DNA from: Endozoicomonadaceae bacterium
GTDB taxonomy: Bacteria; Pseudomonadota; Gammaproteobacteria; Pseudomonadales; Endozoicomonadaceae
Length of the DNA stretch: 15,158 nucleotides
Reading direction: 5' to 3'
NCBI GenBank assembly: GCA_015163815.1
Contig: JAAOIJ010000109.1
Span: 1 to 15,158, forward strand
The notes beneath the pieces are model-generated. The model searched no databases. It had not been told where the DNA came from and saw nothing but the letters and a program-made list of their open reading frames with translations. The first letter of the stretch is position 1. Each line of letters begins with the position of its first letter. A program made the position numbers and the translations under genes. Below, in pieces: positions 1 to 7,600 of this stretch.

Positions 1-35
1 AAATAAAAAGCAATCTATAAATGATTTTCAGATTG

Positions 36-47
36 AGGGCGCGCCCT
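36..47. repeat. 12-bp GC-rich perfect palindrome
   Basis: AGGGCGCGCCCT is a perfect palindrome in otherwise very AT-rich sequence. A looser 6-bp inverted pair (CAATCT at 11-16, AGATTG at 30-35) lies beside it. It could be part of a terminator for an upstream gene or a protein-binding site. Only the palindrome itself is certain. Confidence 0.5.
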
Positions 48-198
48 AGTCATTTCCTCATCATATTGATCACATGCTGCCTCTATCTTTCCATAAAAAA
101 CAATCGATACACTGTGTATGAAGACTGCAGGATTATCAGGATAAAGAATAAAAATATATCTCTTTGATGGATTTTTTTTTAAAATAAAAAAGAAGATC

Positions 199-219
199 TC
201 TTCATTTTTAAAATGAAGA
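199..219. promoter_or_regulatory. Hairpin / possible operator in the effector-gene leader
   Basis: TCTTCATTTT (199-208) and AAAATGAAGA (210-219) form a perfect 10-bp inverted repeat around a single T. It ends 32 nt before the start codon at 252. The one-base centre fits a DNA operator read by a dimeric protein better than an RNA hairpin, which would need a larger loop. No PmrA-type direct repeat, as known for some Legionella and Coxiella effector genes, was recognised. The regulatory role is inference. Confidence 0.35.
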
Positions 220-237
220 TCATGAATTTATCTCAAT

Positions 238-243
238 AAAGGA
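238..243 (+). promoter_or_regulatory. Ribosome binding site of the effector gene
   Basis: AAAGGA sits 8 nt before the ATG at 252. It is one of the clearer Shine-Dalgarno sequences in the window and supports that start. Confidence 0.7.
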
Positions 244-251
244 TTAGCGAT

Positions 252-2720
252 ATGAATCAAAATAATGTAAACCCCGGTATACACGCTAAAACAACACTAC
301 TTCCACAAAAAGATGAGCCAACGACATTACAAGAAGAATTGAAAGGCGTATTTAAAGAGCGCACAGTCTTAGCAGAAGAAACAGATATGCCTTCTAAACC
401 AAGACTGAATCAACAGAAATCTCCCAAGAAAACCTCTCGTATTACAGAGAGACAAACTACAACAATAGCCGAAAAAAAACCTGTTATTCCTACTAAACCT
501 GACCATCTTAACGCATTAATTCAAGAAAAAAAGCTTGTTTTAAAAAAAACACCACCCAAAAACAAACCAAAACCCACAGCGCATGTTCTAAATCAAGCTA
601 GAAAAAATAACCATCACACTCAGTCAACGGCACTACATACAACAGATAATCAAAACATTACGCATACTGAAAAACCACCTATAACACCCAGAAAAAACAA
701 GCCGCTTACTGCAATACAAGAAAAAGCAATATCTCCTCCTATTCCTAGAGAAAGAACAAATCTCAAACAATCCAAGAAACCTATAGCAGCACCTAGAACA
801 AAAAAATCAGAACTTTTGAAAAGAAAAATCGATATAGTCTCTCCTCCTATTCCGAAACAAAGACAAAACACCATACCAAATCAACAATCACCAAATAACG
901 AACTGCCTCCGAGACGAGAAACACAAAAGAGAACTGTTCATCATTCTCAAGTCATCCCTACCACATTGTCACTCTCTTTGAATCGACCCCCCTTGAGTTA
1001 TCTTGACTTAAAACAAGAAACTGAGATGCGTTTAGCACAATCACCATTTGATTTAAGAGGAACACAGACGTATCAAGAGCAATTGATGAAGCCTATCTCA
1101 CTCCTAGAATTAAAAAAAGATTGGGAACAGCTTCAAAGCAACATGACCGACAAACAGAAACACCATGAAATGGGACAAAAAATAAGTCAATTACAAACCA
1201 GAATCATGCATTTAGAGACATTACATCAAAATGATTTTTCAAATACTGAAACACAACAACAATATAAAACCATATTGAAGGATATCGCTCAAGATGTCAT
1301 CACAAAAGCAATAGATCAACCAAAACTAAGTCCCAAGATTAGAAAAAAACTCACAGCATTAAAAAAGAACCTCATAGTCAGTGACCTCATCGCCAACACT
1401 CCTTTACACGTTGTACTTGAAAGAGAAAAGAAAGAAATTAAAAATCAAATACTTGAAACAGGCATAACAAAAAAACAACTCAAGAACCTCTGGCTGCAAT
1501 CTGAAAATATTATTTTGAATACTCAAACTTGGAATACAATCAATAAAACAATTTCTCTAGAAAATAATCATCAATTAACAACACTGAATAGTCAATTAAA
1601 GCCGGCATCAAAACTACGGCTACATATCAATGATCAATCTGGGAACAGAGATCCTTTTATAACCGATTATCAACAAAAAGGCAGAACCTCTTCTACCAAA
1701 AAAAGCACTGAACATATCAATAATTTATATCAAACACAACTCACTGACACTGATGACAACAGCTCTTTCCTTTTTTCTGGTATACGTTCTGGCAGTATTG
1801 CTGGTCAAGAATTCAAAAAGCATTCTGAAGAAAGAACACAATCTATTCATAAATGGGCTGAAGAAATCATTACAGCTGCAGTCATAAATCAGATAGATCA
1901 AAATTCAGAATTAATCGATAACATCAAAAAAGGAGAACCTATCTCATTAAAAATGCTGAGCACTTCTCTACTAACACCCGATACATTTCGCAATATAACG
2001 CATATACATGATGATGAGAAATCATTACAAGCCGATCAGCATGATATATTGCATCATTTAGCCAGTAAGCCTTATAGCATAACTTTATATGGATCAGATA
2101 ATACACCTTATCAGATTACAATTGACCCATTAGATATTGCTACGATCAACCCAGGTGTGAATGAGTTATCTTTAAATCCAGGCATTTCTACTCTGATACA
2201 ACCCTGGAAAACTGCAGACGGGTACTCCAAAGCTGGTTTAGAGACTTTAATAGGCCCTCTTAATCAGCAAGAGATATCAGGCTGGACTGGCGATTGGTTA
2301 AAACTGAATCCACATCATAAAAAAGCACTTATCGTACGCGAATTAGCACAACAAATACGTGATATTTTTAATAAAAAAGAACACCATAAAGCAAGTCATG
2401 ATCCTTATAAACTGGTGACTCGATGTCAGTTATTAGCACATACAATTGGCGTTGTTCCGCATATGAATTGCAAAAGCGGAAAAGATCGCACAGGAGAAGC
2501 AGATGCTCGAACGAAAGACTTAGCAACTGAAATACATTTAACAGAGACAGTTCCAATAAGTACTCAAGCGCGAACTGAAAGCCAAGCCAATCAATTAAAA
2601 GCTTTTATGTTTCACTCAGGACAAAACGAGGTGCTACTGCAGAATACGTGTTCACCATTATATAAAACAGGTACTGCAAGAAAAACATTAGGAGATATGG
2701 CTTCTTTACTATTACATTAA
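252..2720 (+). CDS. SopB/IpgD-family phosphoinositide phosphatase, probable secreted effector with proline-rich N-terminus
   Basis: 822 aa, predicted to remove phosphates from host phosphoinositides after delivery by a type III or type IV secretion system. Seen: the C-terminal domain (about 560-822) carries the phosphatase loop CKSGKDRTG, with Cys740 as nucleophile and Arg746, plus VNELSL near 635, SGWTGDWL near 676 and HHKASHDPYKL near 711. From memory of SopB these align in order and spacing. Residues 282-330 look like a helical or coiled-coil segment. Residues 1-240 are Lys/Pro/Thr-rich and look disordered, with repeated PxxPR or PxxxPR motifs. There is no signal peptide and no transmembrane segment. 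SopB and IpgD are about 540-560 aa, so this protein has roughly 260 extra residues, mostly N-terminal. The C-terminus ends in Leu-rich ASLLLH without an obvious E-block. It appears to be a single-gene unit. Family assignment is firm; export and substrate are inferred. Confidence 0.88.
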   Translation: MNQNNVNPGIHAKTTLLPQKDEPTTLQEELKGVFKERTVLAEETDMPSKPRLNQQKSPKKTSRITERQTTTIAEKKPVIPTKPDHLNALIQEKKLVLKKTPPKNKPKPTAHVLNQARKNNHHTQSTALHTTDNQNITHTEKPPITPRKNKPLTAIQEKAISPPIPRERTNLKQSKKPIAAPRTKKSELLKRKIDIVSPPIPKQRQNTIPNQQSPNNELPPRRETQKRTVHHSQVIPTTLSLSLNRPPLSYLDLKQETEMRLAQSPFDLRGTQTYQEQLMKPISLLELKKDWEQLQSNMTDKQKHHEMGQKISQLQTRIMHLETLHQNDFSNTETQQQYKTILKDIAQDVITKAIDQPKLSPKIRKKLTALKKNLIVSDLIANTPLHVVLEREKKEIKNQILETGITKKQLKNLWLQSENIILNTQTWNTINKTISLENNHQLTTLNSQLKPASKLRLHINDQSGNRDPFITDYQQKGRTSSTKKSTEHINNLYQTQLTDTDDNSSFLFSGIRSGSIAGQEFKKHSEERTQSIHKWAEEIITAAVINQIDQNSELIDNIKKGEPISLKMLSTSLLTPDTFRNITHIHDDEKSLQADQHDILHHLASKPYSITLYGSDNTPYQITIDPLDIATINPGVNELSLNPGISTLIQPWKTADGYSKAGLETLIGPLNQQEISGWTGDWLKLNPHHKKALIVRELAQQIRDIFNKKEHHKASHDPYKLVTRCQLLAHTIGVVPHMNCKSGKDRTGEADARTKDLATEIHLTETVPISTQARTESQANQLKAFMFHSGQNEVLLQNTCSPLYKTGTARKTLGDMASLLLH
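390..920 (+). repeat. Coding region for repeated proline/basic motifs (SH3-ligand-like)
   Basis: Within the effector, residues 47-223 contain PSKPR (47-51), PVIPTK (77-82), PPITPR (142-147), PPIPRER (162-168), PIAAPR (177-182), PPIPKQR (198-204) and LPPRRE (218-223). A 14-nt identity (positions 732-745 and 840-853, coding PPIP) lies exactly 108 nt apart. A weaker match pairs KPVIPTK...ALIQEKK with KPPITPR...TAIQEKA. These look like degenerate internal duplications. SH3 binding is inferred from motif form only. Confidence 0.6.
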
Positions 2721-2773
2721 TCTCGCCTCAATTTGCCTAATCACTGCCATTGCATCGTTCACAACAAGATATA

Positions 2774-2801
2774 ATCATCAGGCTTCTTGAAGCCTGATGA
2801 T
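2774..2801. terminator. 28-bp perfect palindrome, probable terminator of the effector gene
   Basis: ATCATCAGGCTTC (2774-2786) and its exact complement (2789-2801) flank TT, giving a stem of 11-13 bp. It lies 54 nt after the effector stop and 73 nt before trmL. The T-run expected of an intrinsic terminator is only a later TTTT at 2814-2817, so termination may be weak, or this may be a mobile palindromic repeat. Confidence 0.55.
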
Positions 2802-2873
2802 GAATTGACTTGCATTTTAAAAAATTAATTTGCACAATAACACCTCAATTCTAATTTCAACAGATTGGCTCTT

Positions 2874-3323
2874 ATGTTACATATCATTTTATATCAACCT
2901 GAAATACCCGGTAATACAGGTAATATTATTCGTTTATGCGCCAATATTGGATGTCAATTGCATTTAATTCGGCCTTTAGGGTTCCAATTTACACATGAAA
3001 AATTAAAACGTGCCGGACTTGATTATCATGACATGGCAAATGTCACCATACACGATGAGCTCAAGTTAACACAGTTTAATCGCTTGTTTGCGATCACAAC
3101 CCAAGGAAAAACGCGCTACACTCAAGTTCAATTTAAACAACATGATGCCTTATTATTCGGATCAGAAACAAAAGGATTACCTGACTATATTAAAAACGCA
3201 TTACGCGATCAATTACTCCGTTTACCGATGCAGCCAAATAGTAGAAGTTTAAATTTATCCAATGCTGTCGCTATCACAGCATTCGAGGCCTGGAAACAAA
3301 TGAATTTTATAAATGGCTTATAA
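2874..3323 (+). CDS. trmL: tRNA (cytidine(34)-2'-O)-methyltransferase TrmL
   Basis: 149 aa SPOUT-class enzyme that uses S-adenosylmethionine to 2'-O-methylate the wobble base (C34 or cmnm5U34) of two tRNA-Leu isoacceptors in the cytoplasm. The family pattern is clear: an N-terminal YQPEIPGNTGNIIRLCAN segment, the knot motif LFGSETKGLP near 105-114, and LPMQPNSRSLNLSNAVAI near 125-142, which form the cofactor-binding trefoil knot. Length is close to the usual 150-160 aa. I chose the ATG at 2874 because the protein then begins directly at the conserved MLHIILYQPE. A TTG three codons upstream (2865) is possible, and neither start has a good Shine-Dalgarno sequence. The gene converges on aroA with a 9-nt gap. 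Confidence 0.93.
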   Translation: MLHIILYQPEIPGNTGNIIRLCANIGCQLHLIRPLGFQFTHEKLKRAGLDYHDMANVTIHDELKLTQFNRLFAITTQGKTRYTQVQFKQHDALLFGSETKGLPDYIKNALRDQLLRLPMQPNSRSLNLSNAVAITAFEAWKQMNFINGL

Positions 3324-3336
3324 AAATAGTTTTTAT
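3320..3336. terminator. Small A/T hairpin between convergent trmL and aroA
   Basis: ATAAAAA (3320-3326) and TTTTTAT (3330-3336) are complementary around TAG. The hairpin overlaps the stop codons of both trmL and aroA and reads the same on both strands, so it could slow transcription from either side. The stem has only A-T pairs and no GC core, so terminator activity is doubtful. Confidence 0.25.
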
Positions 3337-4643
3337 GCAATATCAGCTTGGATATGCATACCTGCTGTCCGCATTAAAATCATAAAATTAGGAAAAGAGG
3401 TTGCAACTGCCTCACAATTAAGCACAGTAATAGATGAAGCAGCACGCAATCCTGCAACAGCAAAAGCCATTGCAATACGATGATCACCATAACTATCAAT
3501 CATGCCACCCTGAAAACACCCACCTTCTATTTCAATTCCATCTGAATGCGTTATATGATGAATGCCCAAGGTTGTCAATCCTGCAGACATCGCTGTTAAG
3601 CGGTCTGACTCTTTCACTCGCAACTCTTGTGCATTGGTTAAACGTGTCATACCGGTTGCACAAGCTGCTGCAATAAAAAGAATAGGAAATTCATCAATCG
3701 CAATCGACACCAATTCATGAGGTATATCAACACCTATTAATACTGAATAACTCACTTCAATATCAGCAACAGGCTCAGCTCCCATCATCCGTTCATGAAG
3801 TAATCGAATCTTTGCCCCCATTTTTTTTAAAATAGTAATGATGCCGGCACGCGTTGGATTAACACCAACAGAAGGCAATATAATATGTGATTGAGGGGTA
3901 ATCAGTGCAGCTACAATCAAAAACGCAGCTGAAGAGATATCTTTTGGAATATCGACATGTGCTGATTGTAATGACAGACCACTTTGAATTGTTTTTGTAG
4001 AACCGGATACGGCAATAGGATACCCAAATGTTGTTAACATACGTTCAGTATGATCTCGAGTCACAGATTTTTCAATCACGGTTGTCATACCTTTTGCATA
4101 CAACCCAGCTAATAAAAGACATGATTTTACTTGAGCTGAATCAACAGGTAAAGCATATTTTATCCCTTTTAAAGATTGGTTTCCTGTAATATATAAGGGT
4201 GGACAATCATCCTCATGGGCTGAAATTTTAGCATTCATCTGCCTTAAAGGTTCGATAATACGGGCCATGGGTCTTTTTGATAAAGAATCATCCCCTATGA
4301 GCGCGGCATCAAATCGTTGGCCTACTAGCAAGCCAGCTATTAAACGCATAGCGGTGCCTGAATTATTTAAATTCATAGGTTCTTTAGCAGCTTTCAATCC
4401 ATATAATCCAACACCTTTAATGATGAGCTGTTCTGAATCAGGCCGGGCAATAGAAACCCCCATCTCTTCAAAAGCTTTGACGGTTGCCAGCGCATCATGG
4501 CCTTCAAGAAAACCGTTAATATGACTGATGCCATTTGCCACACTGGACAAGATGACAGCTCGATGAGAAATTGATTTATCACCAGGAATCATCAGTGTGC
4601 CAGATAAAGGGCCGCTAGGATGTACGGTATATTGAATACTCAC
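3333..4643 (-). CDS. aroA: 3-phosphoshikimate 1-carboxyvinyltransferase (EPSP synthase), class II
   Basis: 436 aa. Joins phosphoenolpyruvate to shikimate-3-phosphate, the sixth step of the shikimate pathway to chorismate and aromatic compounds; cytoplasmic. Seen: GDKSISHR (21-28), LNNSGTAMR (92-100), SLSKRPMAR (120-128), SAQVK (169-173), RDHTE (196-200), NPTR (262-265), IDEFP (316-320, Asp317 catalytic), KESDR (344-348) and GDHRIAMAFA (386-395). GDKS, SAQxK, RxHxE and NxTR together mark class II enzymes, the type found in Agrobacterium CP4 and Gram-positives. The start is GTG at 4643, chosen because it precedes the conserved N-terminus and has AGGAG 6 nt upstream. It is last in the minus-strand series, 55 nt after yhdP. 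Length is normal and no key residue is missing. Confidence 0.96.
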   Translation of the reverse strand: MSIQYTVHPSGPLSGTLMIPGDKSISHRAVILSSVANGISHINGFLEGHDALATVKAFEEMGVSIARPDSEQLIIKGVGLYGLKAAKEPMNLNNSGTAMRLIAGLLVGQRFDAALIGDDSLSKRPMARIIEPLRQMNAKISAHEDDCPPLYITGNQSLKGIKYALPVDSAQVKSCLLLAGLYAKGMTTVIEKSVTRDHTERMLTTFGYPIAVSGSTKTIQSGLSLQSAHVDIPKDISSAAFLIVAALITPQSHIILPSVGVNPTRAGIITILKKMGAKIRLLHERMMGAEPVADIEVSYSVLIGVDIPHELVSIAIDEFPILFIAAACATGMTRLTNAQELRVKESDRLTAMSAGLTTLGIHHITHSDGIEIEGGCFQGGMIDSYGDHRIAMAFAVAGLRAASSITVLNCEAVATSFPNFMILMRTAGMHIQADIA

Positions 4644-4649
4644 AATATA

Positions 4650-4654
4650 CTCCT
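4650..4654 (-). promoter_or_regulatory. Ribosome binding site deciding the GTG start of aroA
   Basis: On the minus strand AGGAG, within AAAAGGAG, lies 6 nt before GTG at 4643. No in-frame ATG lies nearby at the conserved N-terminus, so this site supports the non-ATG start. Confidence 0.7.
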
Positions 4655-4698
4655 TTTAAATTGTTCGATATAGCCTAAAAATAATGTTTTTATTTCAT

Positions 4699-7600
4699 TT
4701 ATAATGACAATAAAGGGTCATGCTTATTATCTATTTTTAATTTACGTTTAAATTTATTATCAAAAATCTTATCTGCGATAATAATTGGATTTCGTAAGGA
4801 ACCTTCGATCAGGTATCGCATACCCCCTCTTTTTGCCAATTTTTTTCCAGCAACTTTACTTAATAAATACAGACTACCACTTAAAAAAGGTTGGCCCAAT
4901 AATAAGGTTAACAATGAAAAATTTTGGACTAATGGCAGCAGAATCATCATGCTCATATCCATTTCAGCATCCATAACATCAATCACACCTTCAATTAAAA
5001 TATTGACAGAAGGCCCAGATATTTTCATAGGGGTGTTAAAATTCATTAATCCTTCTTCAAAAACAGCTTCTCCTGCAATATAATCAAAAGCAATGCCAGA
5101 ATGGAATAAGTCAGAAAAATCAAATTTCAAACGTCTAACTAAAGTATCTGCATTTAAAACGCCTAAAAAAGATAAAGGATTCGTTGACAAGTTAGATTTT
5201 AAATATCCGGAACTCACTTTAAAGTTGATATTCCCTTTTGCATTTTTAGGACAAAACTGATGCGGATCACCTGGCCATTCAATTTGTAAATCTAGCTTTA
5301 TTTTTTTCATCGAAAAAGGAATATCTAGATTAAACTTTTTAGAGATCATATCAAAAGAACGTGCTTTTAACTGGCCATCAAAAGCTGTTTTTATTAGACT
5401 ATCCGCTAATGACCAAGTGAATTGACCGAGAGCAGAGATACCATAAAAATCAGCATGAATATTTTTAAAAGTCCATTGAGACTTATCTGGTATAAAATAG
5501 GCATTAAAAGAGCCAATAGACTCATTATCGACAATTAATCTTTCAATATTCACGTCACATTCTGATAAAAAAGACAGATTCATGTATTTTAAAATACTAT
5601 GTTGTTTTAGGATTTGAGTTTCATCATTTTTCATCTCATTTTTCAAATCTAATATATACGATAATGGTAATGCAACATAATCTAAACGCAGTAAACACGG
5701 TTCATCAAATTGTTTAATCAGCTGTCCTTTTATTTCTTGTGATTGAATCAATAAAGAGAAAGGTGATTTTGAATCACTCAATATCGTCCCTGATATATCT
5801 AATTGATTAATAGTATATCGGTCATATATCAATTGATTAATCTGCAGCTGATTTAGCGTCACAACAATACGATCAAATGCATTCTGAGTACCTGAACAGG
5901 CTATATATTTTTGATACCAGCGATACCAGTCAACTCCATCCACTCTATCTAATTGACCCGATAGTATAAATTCACCTACAGTGATTTGATGTTTTGCTTT
6001 AGAGGTTGGATTTAAAGTAATTTCACCACCTAATAATTGATCATTTTGTGTATACCAATTTCCATCACAATATGAACCATATTGAAAAGCAATTGTATGC
6101 GCATTCTTGTCATGAAAAGTAATTCGAAAAAAACTCTCTAATGCTTCATGTTTTCTTTTCATATAAGGTGCAGGCAAATGAATATGTAAATCATTTAAAT
6201 GACTAAATCCTTCTAAAATCAGCTCATCAGTCTGATGATTAATAATCACATTCGCTGTATATTGCAAATCACCAACGGCTATACACGAAAACTCGATTGG
6301 CATAAAACGTTTCATTTCTTCTATAGATGTTTTGTCTGCTTTCATTGCAATCTGTGTTGTTTTTTGATTGATTGATGTTAAAATATCGAATTCAATCGGT
6401 GCATTTAGAAAAGCTGCCTTCAATTTATCCGAATATAACCCTTTTTTTGTTGAATAGTATGCTTGCCCTACTATATGCTCTACTGTAATATCTTGAGCTA
6501 ACAATTGACATTGCAAATCACGCAAGTTTGCAGACAATGATACGTCTGCTTCATCAGCATTATTCAGCGGCAACGAAAGCTGGAAATTAATATCTAATAC
6601 GCCACTAAACTTCCAATTATCCGGCTGTTTTTTCAGAATATTATTCAACGCTGATTGTTGAAGAAATGCTGTAAAATCCTTACCTTTTAAAGCACTGTTT
6701 ACCTTGATATTGATAATGTTTTTTTGCCAATAAGGGACATCTATAGAGATATTTTCAATGTATGAGTCAAACAAATAACCTGTGGCTCCTTGCACAGATA
6801 ATCCTGATTTATTCAGATATAATCGAGTATTCAGTTTTTTAATATCCGGCCAATGCTCATGATAGTGTAATGAAATATCTTTTAAATCGACCAAAAGACT
6901 CCAAGTATGATTTTTAGGTGTTAATCGATTCACGACTCCATCCCATATAAATTGTATATTGTCTGCTTTTCCTGCATACAGACTATCTTTCATCCAATGA
7001 TTTAATTCAGAATTTAATTTTTTAACTGGATATAATAAATTGATTTGATCAGTATTGACGTTCGATAACATGACGTTACATTGAAGTTCTGTCGATTTAG
7101 TTTTCTCAAAAGGAATATTTAAATTGAAGACGACAACACCTGATGCTTTTGAATCCAGGAGAGGATCTTCCAATATAAACGCTAATTGAGTTGAAAATAA
7201 ATTCACAGATTGTGGGTTGATAGTCCAAGATAAATCCCCTTTTACAGATTGAAAAGGCAATGATTTTTCAAATATTTCAGTTAAATGGAAGCCCATTTTA
7301 CGGCTATCAAACGAAAAAACACCTGATTCAGCATTCATTTGTATTTTACCATTAACCTGTTCTAATGCTGGTATTTTATTCCAAGCAGCACAACTCATAT
7401 TGTTGACTGTTGCATTCATTAAAAAATTCACTTGATTCATCTGCGAAGATAATGACAAGGGTAATTCAATTTTGATATCTTTTAATAAACCTGTTATTTT
7501 TAAATTAGATAAAGTTTGATTATATTTTGAAAACAAGCTTGCTATATTTTGAGATATACTCGATAGTAAATGAAGCGAGATTTCTGGTATTTCAAGTTGC

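Larger units (their letters stand above)
1..251. other. Non-coding leader region upstream of the effector gene
   Basis: No convincing gene lies here. The stretch is AT-rich, with a 9-T run at 172-180. It contains a GC palindrome at 36-47 and a hairpin at 199-219, listed separately. On the minus strand one frame stays open from about 228 down to a TAG at 15-17, but its only ATG is near the end and no ribosome binding site is visible. On the plus strand a frame closes at a TAG at 47-49 and could be the tail of an upstream gene; that is not supported. I see no clear -35/-10 pair for the downstream gene. Confidence 0.5.

Noticed and set aside
650..874. Minus-strand open frame inside the effector gene
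   Set aside because: It mirrors the proline-rich coding strand, has no ribosome binding site and its hydrophobic, low-complexity product is what antisense of Lys/Pro-rich codons gives.
238..2720. PmrA-type direct repeat or clear E-block secretion signal on the effector
   Set aside because: No such direct repeat was found upstream, and the last 30 residues contain few glutamates, so neither can be used as evidence for Dot/Icm export.
2865..2873. TTG start three codons upstream for trmL
   Set aside because: The ATG at 2874 gives the conserved TrmL N-terminus exactly; the upstream residues are not part of the family. Neither has a strong ribosome binding site, so it is not fully excluded.
4267..4524. 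Plus-strand open frame inside aroA
   Set aside because: aroA is certain from its motifs over the whole span; the antisense frame has no family features.
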